A DNA stretch of 64,000 nt from JACMLD01 sp044223995. Lineage in GTDB: Bacteria > Bacteroidota > Bacteroidia > Chitinophagales > Chitinophagaceae. Below, in pieces: positions 34,940 to 42,237 of this stretch (position 1 is its first letter; each line of letters begins with the position of its first letter). The stretch spans positions 77,540-141,539 of the forward strand of contig JBGALE010000010.1 in assembly GCA_044223995.1 (NCBI GenBank), in the 5' to 3' direction. A model generated the notes under the pieces. That model saw nothing but the letters and a program-made list of their open reading frames with translations, did not search any database and had not been told where the DNA came from. The position numbers were made by a program, and so were the translations under genes.

Positions 34940-35605
34940 TTAGATATTTCTGCTTTTCTGTATCGAAATTTCGTTCACGGTTCCTTTAGCATTTATTAAA
35001 AATGCGATGCTAAAAAACAGGTTTTTTACAACATTCGCCAATACGTTTATGATCCAGTATTCTTCCCGCTCTGTATCGGACAGATCGGACGCATAGATAA
35101 ACAAAAAGAGTGTGCCAGCTAAATACATCATTCCTATCACCAGCCAGAACTTATATGATGCATATATGACGGACACTTGTGGTTTGTTGATCTCTTCATA
35201 CAAATAAAATATACTATATGCGATGATTAGAATTGATTCGATAGAAGCCTGGTAGGAGTCAAAACTTTTTAAAGGGTTGAACAGCATATAGTACATGCAA
35301 AACACAATAAATCCTATGGATAGGAAAATAATAATCCATCTAAAAATCGAACTTCGGATGAACCTGAATAATATAAAGGAGAAACAGAGGTACTCGAGAA
35401 TGGTAAATATGTAAAGATTAAGTGAAACAGACTGTTTATTGCTATCCCTGTACAGGATTATCGAGTCATTAGAAAAAGAAAAAATGCAGTAAAACAGAAT
35501 TACCCATACTGCAAATCCCTTCATTTTTCTAATAAAAAAAAGGAATACCAGTATGGGTAATAGACCAATAAAATACGATATCGCATTGCTAATTGTCATT
35601 ACCAT
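34940..35605 (-). CDS. Multi-pass membrane protein of unknown function
   Basis: About 221 residues with roughly six or seven predicted membrane helices (for example IGLLPILVFLFFI, ILEYLCFSFILFRFI, WIIIFLSIGFIVFCMYYM, FWLVIGMMYLAGTLFLFIYA). I recognise no family. The 7-helix layout resembles membrane sensor modules but lacks a readable signature. The open frame begins with a TTG at 35623; the ATG at 35605 (or 35599) is a more likely start. Its place between an unknown soluble protein and a kinase without a sensor domain, all on one strand with gaps under 60 bp, suggests a role in signal input. That link is inference. Confidence 0.7.
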   Translation of the reverse strand: MVMTISNAISYFIGLLPILVFLFFIRKMKGFAVWVILFYCIFSFSNDSIILYRDSNKQSVSLNLYIFTILEYLCFSFILFRFIRSSIFRWIIIFLSIGFIVFCMYYMLFNPLKSFDSYQASIESILIIAYSIFYLYEEINKPQVSVIYASYKFWLVIGMMYLAGTLFLFIYASDLSDTEREEYWIINVLANVVKNLFFSIAFLINAKGTVNEISIQKSRNI

Positions 35606-35663
35606 TACTTGGAAATCACCCAAATATATGAAACGACAACCAAAAATGAAACCTCAATCGAAA

Positions 35664-36083
35664 TTAAAAGAAGAATTCCCAGATATCAGCAGAATCATCT
35701 GAAAGACCTGAATTACTGCTGGTTTTGATCCTGTCAGCAACAATTGCCTTACTTTTTTCAATGGAACCTTCCTGTGTAACCACAGTGTACTCAAGCAAAT
35801 TCCTTCCAGCCTCATCAACACCTACATAAACGAGGGTCTTCTGACCTGCTTCATTGTAAGCGTTATAAAATTTAATACCAACGCAGCCCGGCTGAGCAAG
35901 AATTTGATCGATAATGTTGCGTCCAATGTAATAAGCCTTAACATCAGTCGGATTAGCTACCTGATAGTCCTTAACCATCTGAGCACCCAATTCATGACTG
36001 ATTTCCTCTCCCACCTTGCGGAGGTCCTTCTGGAGAAGTTCAGTTTGCATCATAGTAGTAAGTTTTTGGAGTTTTAGAGACAT
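35664..36083 (-). CDS. Small soluble protein of unknown function
   Basis: A 139-residue protein with no signal peptide or membrane helix. The core contains GAQMVKDYQVANP, GRNIIDQILAQPGC and GIKFYNAYNEAGQKTLVYVG, followed by a Ser/Asp-rich C-terminus ending WEFFF. The pattern looks like a small alpha/beta domain with a single conserved Cys (QPGC). I recognise it only as a conserved hypothetical of this phylum. The start could also be one of two ATGs at 36053 or 36050. It is the first gene of a possible four-gene minus-strand unit with the membrane protein, kinase and regulator. Confidence 0.72.
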   Translation of the reverse strand: MSLKLQKLTTMMQTELLQKDLRKVGEEISHELGAQMVKDYQVANPTDVKAYYIGRNIIDQILAQPGCVGIKFYNAYNEAGQKTLVYVGVDEAGRNLLEYTVVTQEGSIEKSKAIVADRIKTSSNSGLSDDSADIWEFFF

Positions 36084-36451
36084 AATTGTAACGTGAATTA
36101 CCCCCTAAAAAAAAAGGTGACCAACGGCCGCAAACTTCTTAAAATGCCTTAAATTGCTTAAAATTCAACAGGGTAGTGGATTTGCGCGGATTTTGATCGA
36201 ATATTTACTTGGTAAAATTACGAAATATTGCGAATCAAATTTAGTATTTTTACGAAGCCATTTCTCGTAGATTTCGCCTTTTTATATTAGGATATTAACA
36301 CATGTGGATAAACTGGCGAGAAGGGTGCCTTGAGGAGCTGAAGGAGTCTGTATTTGAATACCGGATTTTAAAAACGGGCCTGCTGGCAATTACATTTGTT
36401 TTTGACCAATAGGATCAAAACAAACGGATTATTAACAATTTATTGCTTTAA

Positions 36452-36482
36452 TTGGCGTTGAAGAGTTCCCCCTATACTTTTG
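36452..36482 (+). promoter_or_regulatory. Promoter in front of structured element A
   Basis: TTG at 36452-36454, a 20-base spacer, and TACTTTTG at 36475-36482, an exact TAnnTTTG box. The predicted start of transcription is near 36488, about 24 bases before the first arm of element A and 370 bases before the regulator start codon. Confidence 0.6.
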
Positions 36483-36487
36483 CAGAA

Positions 36488-36750
36488 AATAAAAGCTCTT
36501 TGTGAAAAATGGAAGTTGACCGGTTCCTGGTGTTGCCTGGTTTCAGGGATATTGGAAATTATTTTTGTTGGACGGTATTGGACACTGGATGGTTTGTGGC
36601 GGTATTCCCGGTACCAATCAACTTCAGAACAAAAATAGAACTGTTAATACCCCTTAACAAGAGCAGAACTGCTGAATTTTCACGATGCAGTATTTACAAC
36701 GGTTATCGTAAAATTGCAGGGGTTGTTACTAGTAAGTTTACTAGTTTTTT
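36488..36750 (+). ncRNA. Candidate structured RNA, element A
   Basis: Bounded by a promoter and an intrinsic terminator, giving a predicted RNA of about 260 nt. GAAGTTGA at 36512-36519 pairs with TCAACTTC at 36618-36625, closing a span of 114 nt. Downstream, TTTAC (36693-36697) pairs with GTAAA (36708-36712), followed by the terminator hairpin. A diverged copy of 36512-36712 lies at 38029-38230 with the same spacing of shared blocks (GGATATTG, CAATCAACTT, ACAAGAGCAGA, CAGTATTTAC). In that copy the closing stem is also intact. Single-base insertions and deletions break any common reading frame, which argues for RNA or DNA function rather than protein. It could be a free small RNA or a leader/attenuator of the regulator at 36861. 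Confidence 0.45.
36728..36750 (+). terminator. Perfect palindromic terminator upstream of response regulator 2
   Basis: ACTAGTAA (36728-36735) and TTACTAGT (36738-36745) form a perfect 8-bp stem with a 2-base apex (about 4 unpaired in practice), followed by T residues to 36750. It sits about 110 bases before the regulator ATG, with no gene before it on this strand. It therefore ends either a small RNA or an attenuated leader. Confidence 0.55.
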
Positions 36751-36860
36751 GGAAGGAAGTTCTTATGCAATCAATATTCGCACATAGCAACAATTGAAAC
36801 TACAATTGCGCAAATGTGTAACGTAAAAACCAATGACCACATAACTAACCCAAATTCCTT

Positions 36861-37520
36861 ATGAGTGCAGAATTACAAATCAAAGTATGTATTGCTGACG
36901 ACCACAAAATTTTTCGAGACGGCATTAAGATGGCCCTGAAAGGTAAAGAATACCTCAAAATCCTCTGGGAAGCAGAAGATGGCAAGGACCTGATGCATAA
37001 AATGCAAATTAAAAAACCGGATGTATTACTAATGGACATCCGCATGCCCGAAGTAGATGGCATCAACGCCATTGGTTTACTTAGAAAAGAATACGAAGAT
37101 GTAAAGATCATTGTGCTCACCATGTATGATGACCAGGAGATGATTAGTAAAATGATGGAAATGGGCGCCAATGCCTACCTGACTAAAACCACCGACCCTG
37201 AAGAGATTTACCAGGCTATCCTCACCTGCATGAATGATGACTTTTACTTCAACGATCTCGTGAATAAAGCTGTCTTGTCTAAACTGCAAACAAAAAGACA
37301 GGTTCGGCAATTTTATCCAAACCCTGTAAAGTTTTCAGAGAAAGAAGTTCGTATACTAAAACTACTGGCAGAGGATAAAACAACAGAAGAAATTTCAAAG
37401 GAAGTTTATCTCAGTCCACGCACTGTTGAAACCATCCGGCAAAACATGAAAACAAAAGTGGGCGCTAAAACCATCGCGGGTCTGATCATGTATGGTATGC
37501 GTAATAAGTTAATTGATTGA
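36861..37520 (+). CDS. NarL/FixJ-type response regulator 2 (no adjacent kinase)
   Basis: A 219-residue regulator. The receiver domain has IADDHKIF, phospho-Asp about 59 in LLMDIRMP, the VLTMYDD Thr and YLTKTTDP Lys. The LuxR-type DNA-binding domain (about 155-215) has FSEKEVRILKLLAE, TTEEISKEVYLSPRTVETI and GAKTIAGLIMYGM. It shares its layout and much sequence with the regulators at 33.3 and 38.4 kb. No kinase is adjacent on its strand, so it may be served by the kinase at 34.1 kb or by a remote one. The upstream region carries element A and a terminator, hinting at leader control. Confidence 0.92.
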   Translation: MSAELQIKVCIADDHKIFRDGIKMALKGKEYLKILWEAEDGKDLMHKMQIKKPDVLLMDIRMPEVDGINAIGLLRKEYEDVKIIVLTMYDDQEMISKMMEMGANAYLTKTTDPEEIYQAILTCMNDDFYFNDLVNKAVLSKLQTKRQVRQFYPNPVKFSEKEVRILKLLAEDKTTEEISKEVYLSPRTVETIRQNMKTKVGAKTIAGLIMYGMRNKLID

Positions 37521-38417
37521 TGAGATGATGGATTACTGTTTCTCCCAGTTACCCGGGCCATTCTTGTCAAGTCTTTTCAGGTATATCATATAATTTATCC
37601 CGGTCTTTTGGTACGGGCACAAAAAAGCCTGCTTTTTTTTGCAACGCATGGCTTAAGTAAACCCAGAAAGCATTCTACACCACAACACCTCACCATCTAT
37701 CTTCGGCTCATTGTCAATTACACAGATGATCTGGCATTATTCGCTTTCGCTACTTCATTATCTCGTCACAAGTAAAAAGCAGGCACATATCGTAAGGAAA
37801 GAACTGTAAAAATTAGGATAAGGTTTTCAGGGGATCCTGGATTCAAATTCTTTGAAGGATACTAATCCGATCCGGGCATTCATAGGGTTGGATTGCGTGA
37901 AAATCTTTTGAAAAGGGTATTTACGGATGTACACAGGATAATGGAAAATGGAAAGCAGTCTTTCAGGAGGATAGCGGAAAACGGGCTTGGAATTGGATGT
38001 TGGTGCTTTTCAAGGGAATTGGAAAAAAGAAGTTGATTGACATTGGACTTCGCCGGGTTTCAAAGGATATTGAACAAGTTTCTGGACGGTTATTTAGGAC
38101 ATTGGATGGTTTTATGAGGTTGCTAATCCTCGTCAATCAACTTGAAACAAAAGTACATGTGGACAACTATGTGGACAAGAGCAGATATGCCCTATTTTTT
38201 TTATTCAGTATTTACTAAGCTTATAGTAAATCAACGATTTACCAAGTGTTTTCTTACTAGAGCTGGTTTCGGAAAAACACGAGCCAGAATCGTTTTTTAG
38301 TATATTCCGAAATAAGTTAATTTCGTAGTTCTACCATAGTAGATATGACAAATTTTTATTCATTTTGCAGTAAGGCCCTGATGTATCTGTTGCCTTATGA
38401 TACCCAAATGAATCCGT
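37521..38417 (+). other. 897-bp intergenic region upstream of response regulator 3
   Basis: No convincing gene. A short A6G-CCTG-CT6 inverted repeat at 37621-37638 may end the regulator 2 message. From 37822 to 38071 a degenerate motif of the kind TTTCA-RGG-ATATTGG recurs about every 28-55 bases (near 37825, 37851, 37907, 37961, 38009, 38059). Structured element B follows at 38029-38230. A CGAAAT-AAGTTA-ATTTCG hairpin lies at 38308-38325, and a possible -7 box (TCATTTTG, 38360-38367) stands about 50 bases before the regulator ATG. The 73-codon open frame at 37997-38218 is not conserved in element A. Confidence 0.6.
38029..38240 (+). ncRNA. Candidate structured RNA, element B (copy of element A)
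   Basis: AAGTTGATTG at 38030-38039 and CAATCAACTT at 38134-38143 are perfect 10-bp reverse complements, spanning 114 nt, the same as in element A. A second hairpin, ATTTACTA (38210-38217) with TAGTAAAT (38224-38231), is longer than its element A counterpart. Shared blocks with A keep their spacing to within one base over about 170 bp. Unlike A, no consensus promoter is seen directly upstream and no strong terminator follows; a weak CTGG/CCAG hairpin with T6 sits near 38263-38298. B ends about 190 bases before response regulator 3. Confidence 0.4.
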
Positions 38418-39089
38418 ATGAAAAGAATTGACCCCTCAAAACCAATCAAAGTAGCTATCGCCGACGACCACGCGTTGTTCCGGGCGGGTGTGAAAACATC
38501 CCTGGCCGCGCGTAAGGATATAGAAATGATAGCGGAGGCCGATAACGGCATGCAATTGCTCAACCTCCTCAAACATGTGGAACCCGACGTCATCCTGCTG
38601 GACATTCAGATGCCCATTATGGATGGTATCACCACATTGCCAGAAATACGCAAGCTATATCCCGATGTTAAGGTCATAATCCTGTCCATGCACAACGACC
38701 ATTCCATGATTTCCAAATTAATGGAAGTGGGCGCCAACTCGTACCTGACCAAAAATTCAGACAGCGAGACCATCTACCAGGCTATTAAGACCTGCTTTGA
38801 ACAGGAATTTTTCTTCAACGAACTGACCAACAAAGCATTGCTTTCCGGTCTTCGCCACAAAAAAGTGGACCATATGCAGGAAGATGTACAGCTTTCCGAT
38901 AAGGAACTGCGCGTGCTAAAACTCATGTGCGAAGAAAAGACCACCAAGGAAATTGCCGACATCGTGGAAATCAGCCCCCGCACTGTTGAAGCAATCCGGG
39001 ATAAACTGAAAACCAAAACCGGCGCCAAGAGCATGGCCGGACTGGTTATGTACGCTGTTAAGAATAATATACTGGACGAAGGGCGCTAA
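38418..39089 (+). CDS. NarL/FixJ-type response regulator 3 (no adjacent kinase)
   Basis: A 223-residue regulator with ADDHALF, phospho-Asp about 62 in LLDIQMP, ILSMHND and the YLTKNSDS Lys. Its LuxR-type C-terminus contains LSDKELRVLKLMCEEKTTKEIAD, ISPRTVEAI and GAKSMAGLVMYAV. It is more similar in layout to regulator 2 than to distant NarL proteins, and both are preceded by copies of the same non-coding element, so the gene and its upstream region were probably duplicated together. No kinase neighbours it. A strong terminator follows. Confidence 0.93.
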   Translation: MKRIDPSKPIKVAIADDHALFRAGVKTSLAARKDIEMIAEADNGMQLLNLLKHVEPDVILLDIQMPIMDGITTLPEIRKLYPDVKVIILSMHNDHSMISKLMEVGANSYLTKNSDSETIYQAIKTCFEQEFFFNELTNKALLSGLRHKKVDHMQEDVQLSDKELRVLKLMCEEKTTKEIADIVEISPRTVEAIRDKLKTKTGAKSMAGLVMYAVKNNILDEGR

Positions 39090-39140
39090 TAATAGATACG
39101 CCCGTCCCTGTAAATAATCAGATCGATCCCTTTAACATTC

Positions 39141-39166
39141 GTCCCGGCAGATGCCGGGACTTTTTT
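39141..39166 (+). terminator. Intrinsic terminator of response regulator 3
   Basis: GTCCCGGC pairs with GCCGGGAC around a 4-base loop and is followed by T6. It begins about 50 bp after the stop codon. Confidence 0.9.
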
Positions 39167-39181
39167 ATTTTCGGTACTAGT

Positions 39182-40021
39182 ATGACCCACTACCTTTTAT
39201 TTAACGGCAAATTTTCCCCGAACGACACTCCCCTGCTACAGGCCGATAACCGTGGCTTCCGCTACGGTGACGGATTGTTTGAAACCATGAGGTGGTCACA
39301 CGGAGCCGTATTGCTGGGGGAATTCCACATGGATCGATTGTTTAACGGACTTCGCCAATTACAATTTGATATACCTGCATTATTTACCTCTGCAACAGTA
39401 ATGGAACAGGTGAAACGCCTTTGTGAAAAAAACCGGCAATCAACTGCCAGAGTGCGGTTAACCGTCTTTCGGGGCAACGGGGGTTTGTATGATCCCGAAA
39501 ATCACTTTCCCAATACCATTATTCAATCCTGGCCACTGCCCCACGACCATTATGCATTGAATGAAAACGGGCTTGTACTGGGTGTTTATCCAGATGCAAG
39601 AAAATCTGCCGACTTATTTTCACACCTGAAATCAAACAATTACCTCCCCTATTATATGGCTGCCCTGTTTGCAAAACAACAGCGATGGAATGACGCACTG
39701 ATCTTAAACAACAATGGTAATATCTGCGATGCCACTATTGCGAATGTTTTCCTGGTTAAGAACAAAAAGATTTCAACGCCTGCGCTTTCCGAAGGAGGTG
39801 TAAGTGGTGTTATGCGCAGATACCTGTTGGAAAGTTTACCATCGGAAGGTTATACTATTGAAGAAACGAAAATTACCAAGAACGATATACTCGCAGCAGA
39901 TGAACTTTTCCTTTCCAATGCTATTCGGGGTATTCAATGGGTACAACGTGTTGAAGAAAAAAGCTACAACAACCGGGAATGTATCAACATCTACAACAAC
40001 CTGCTCAAAAAGATGTTGTAG
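39182..40021 (+). CDS. Aminotransferase class IV (PabC / IlvE-like)
   Basis: A 279-residue fold-type IV PLP enzyme. NRGFRYGDGLFETMR near residue 23 is the family start motif. The PLP lysine is in LKSNNYLPYYMA (about residue 150), and ICDATIANVFLV with GGVSGVMRRYLLE bind the cofactor phosphate. Candidate roles are 4-amino-4-deoxychorismate lyase for folate or branched-chain/D-amino-acid transamination. In Bacteroidota such single copies are often annotated as PabC-like. The start follows the previous terminator by only 15 bases. Confidence 0.85.
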   Translation: MTHYLLFNGKFSPNDTPLLQADNRGFRYGDGLFETMRWSHGAVLLGEFHMDRLFNGLRQLQFDIPALFTSATVMEQVKRLCEKNRQSTARVRLTVFRGNGGLYDPENHFPNTIIQSWPLPHDHYALNENGLVLGVYPDARKSADLFSHLKSNNYLPYYMAALFAKQQRWNDALILNNNGNICDATIANVFLVKNKKISTPALSEGGVSGVMRRYLLESLPSEGYTIEETKITKNDILAADELFLSNAIRGIQWVQRVEEKSYNNRECINIYNNLLKKML

Positions 40022-40074
40022 ACCCCAACTTTACCAATGCTTTACTGTATTATTGGATGACTAAAACCTGATTG

Positions 40075-41388
40075 ATGCAGCCCATTGCCATTTGCTGGTT
40101 CAGAAGAGATTTGCGACTACAGGATAATGCTGCATTGTACCATGCACTCAAAAGTGGTTTACCAGTTCTGCCGCTATTTATTTTCGATAAAAATATTTTA
40201 GATGATTTGGAAGATGAATCAGACCAGCGCGTAGCATTTATTCATGATTCCCTGGAAAAAATACAGGCGCAACTCATCCAACTGGGGAGTAGTTTATTGG
40301 TGGAATACGGTCAACCAACCGATGTTTACCAACAACTATTAAAGAGATATAAATTAGCGGCTGTTTTTACCAACCACGATTATGAACCATACGCCATTCA
40401 AAGAGATACAAGTATTGAAGCGCTGCTAACACAAAACGGCGCCAGCTTTCACAGTTATAAAGACCAGGTCATTTTCGAGAAAAAAGAAATAATGAAAGAG
40501 GATAGCAGTCCTTATTCTGTTTTTACCCCCTACAGCAGGAGATGGAAAGCTACCTTTCGTCCATTTCATATAAAGTCTTATCCCACAGAAAAATATTTTT
40601 CCGCACTAGTCACGCTGAAACCATTATCGATACCCACTTTGAAATCATTAGGGTTCCAGCCGGCCAGCAACGAGTTTCCTTCGAGTACTGTTGATGAAGA
40701 GCTGCTTAAAAAATATCGTGAACGAAGAGATTATCCTGCCATTAATGGAACAAGCAGGCTTGGCGTTCACCTTCGGTTTGGTACTATCAGCATTCGCCAG
40801 CTAGCCAGGAAAGCAATGGACAGCAGCGAATCATTCCTGAACGAATTAATATGGCGCGATTTCTACCAAATGATATTGTGGAATTTTCCGCATGTAGGTA
40901 AGGGAAAAGCATTTCGGCCTGAATATGATTTTATCAAATGGAGAAACAATGAAACTGAATTTGAGCTTTGGCGCAATGGTATGACGGGTTATCCTATTGT
41001 GGATGCTGGCATGCGGGAATTAAACGCGACAGGTTATATGCACAACCGCGTGCGTATGATCACGGCCTCTTTTCTAACAAAGCATTTGCTCATCGACTGG
41101 CGCTGGGGCGAAGCTTATTTCGCAAAAAAATTGCTGGACTTTGATTTCGCATCAAATAATGGCGGCTGGCAATGGGCCAGTGGAAGTGGTTGCGATGCTG
41201 CGCCGTATTTCCGTATATTCAATCCGACCCGGCAAACGGAGAACTTTGACAAGGACTTACAATATATCCGCAAATGGGTTCCGGAATTGGAAACATTCCA
41301 TTACCCAAAACCTATTGTTGATCATGTATTGGCAAGAAAACGTTGCCTGGAGACATACAGCCAGGCATTGAAAGGGAAAATGGTGTAA
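40075..41388 (+). CDS. phrB: Deoxyribodipyrimidine photolyase
   Basis: A 437-residue FAD enzyme of the class I CPD photolyase/cryptochrome family that repairs cyclobutane pyrimidine dimers with blue light. The N-terminal antenna domain starts ICWFRRDLRLQDN. In the C-terminal FAD domain, ELIWRDFYQMILWNFP, GYPIVDAGMRELNATGYMHNR and DFASNNGGWQWASGSG carry the substrate and electron-transfer Trp residues, followed by YFRIFNPTRQ. ATG 40075 is preferred to the TTG directly before it. It ends 12 bp from the convergent mqnD stop, with no clear terminator in between. Confidence 0.94.
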   Translation: MQPIAICWFRRDLRLQDNAALYHALKSGLPVLPLFIFDKNILDDLEDESDQRVAFIHDSLEKIQAQLIQLGSSLLVEYGQPTDVYQQLLKRYKLAAVFTNHDYEPYAIQRDTSIEALLTQNGASFHSYKDQVIFEKKEIMKEDSSPYSVFTPYSRRWKATFRPFHIKSYPTEKYFSALVTLKPLSIPTLKSLGFQPASNEFPSSTVDEELLKKYRERRDYPAINGTSRLGVHLRFGTISIRQLARKAMDSSESFLNELIWRDFYQMILWNFPHVGKGKAFRPEYDFIKWRNNETEFELWRNGMTGYPIVDAGMRELNATGYMHNRVRMITASFLTKHLLIDWRWGEAYFAKKLLDFDFASNNGGWQWASGSGCDAAPYFRIFNPTRQTENFDKDLQYIRKWVPELETFHYPKPIVDHVLARKRCLETYSQALKGKMV

Positions 41389-41400
41389 CCGTATTATTTA

Positions 41401-42237
41401 TTACGAAATAAAAATGTCTTTGTAGCCAGTACTTAAGCCGTTCAACTGATTATATACTTTCAGCAATGTATGAACAGCATTTTTCCCATCACTGCCAAGT
41501 GAAATGGAGAAATTATTTACATACAGGTCGATATGCTGCTTCATAACGCTTATTTCCATTTCCTGTGAGTGTTGCTTCACATAGTCAGGGATAACTGGAT
41601 ACTGCGTAAATGCGTATTCAAGACTTCTCCTGATAACGGTATCTACCTTGCTGACAATTGATTTGTCAAAGCTTCTTTTCATGACAATCCCACCCAATGG
41701 AATGGGCGAATGTGTCTGTGTTTCCCAATAAGTTCCTAAGTCAATAATTTTCTTTAGCCCTTTTTGTTCGTATGTAAAACGGTTTTCGTGAATGATCACA
41801 CCGGCGTCAACTTGCTTGTTCAGCACAGCCTCTTCAATAGCAGAGAATATCATAAACACTTTATGAGCTGCTTGTGGATATGCCAGCGAAAACAACATAT
41901 GCGCTGTGGTATGTTCACCCGGAATAGCAACCGTTTTACTTTCTATTGCTGTTGCTTCATGACCGATGGCATCTTTTGCAATCAGCAAAGGCCCCACACC
42001 CTTTCCCAGTGCACCGCCACTATTCAATACCCAATAGTTTGACAATATCAAAGGCAAAACGCCATAACTTATTTTACTGATATCGAGTTTTTGTTCAATA
42101 GCCCAATTGTTCAGGGTTTGCACATCTTCCAGAATCACTTCAAATTCCAAACCCTCTGTATCAATTGTATGATTGACCAGTGCATCGAAGATAAATGTAT
42201 CGTTTGGACAGGGGGAAAACCCAAGTGTCAGTTTCAT
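41401..42237 (-). CDS. mqnD: 1,4-dihydroxy-6-naphthoate synthase
   Basis: A 278-residue periplasmic-binding-protein-like enzyme of the futalosine route to menaquinone. It converts cyclic dehypoxanthine futalosine to 1,4-dihydroxy-6-naphthoate. FSPCPNDTFIFDALV, SKISYGVLPLIL, GGALGKGVGPLL and PGEHTTAHMLF are characteristic. It overlaps the mqnB stop codon by 4 bases, so the two are translated as a pair. The other futalosine genes (mqnA, mqnC, mqnE) are not in this window. Confidence 0.94.
   Translation of the reverse strand: MKLTLGFSPCPNDTFIFDALVNHTIDTEGLEFEVILEDVQTLNNWAIEQKLDISKISYGVLPLILSNYWVLNSGGALGKGVGPLLIAKDAIGHEATAIESKTVAIPGEHTTAHMLFSLAYPQAAHKVFMIFSAIEEAVLNKQVDAGVIIHENRFTYEQKGLKKIIDLGTYWETQTHSPIPLGGIVMKRSFDKSIVSKVDTVIRRSLEYAFTQYPVIPDYVKQHSQEMEISVMKQHIDLYVNNFSISLGSDGKNAVHTLLKVYNQLNGLSTGYKDIFIS

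Larger units (their letters stand above)
36084..36860 (+). other. 777-bp intergenic region upstream of response regulator 2
   Basis: A divergent regulatory region between the minus-strand small protein and a plus-strand response regulator. On the plus strand it holds a promoter (36452-36482), a structured element with a second copy at 38.0 kb (36512-36712) and a palindromic terminator (36728-36750). The about 110 bases between the terminator and the regulator ATG have no clear promoter. The 92-codon open frame at 36509-36787 overlays the structured element but is not conserved in the other copy, so it is not called as a gene. The first 350 bases are A+T-rich and show nothing further. Confidence 0.6.

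Noticed and set aside
36509..36787. 92-codon open reading frame over element A
   Set aside because: No family resemblance, and the homologous element B has frame-shifting differences, so the frame is not conserved; it also runs through the terminator hairpin.
37621..37638. A6G-CCTG-CT6 hairpin as the terminator of response regulator 2
   Set aside because: The stem is almost all A-T and lies 100 bp after the stop; too weak to list as a terminator.
37997..38218. 73-codon open reading frame over element B
   Set aside because: Not conserved in element A, low complexity, and overlaps both stems of the structured element.
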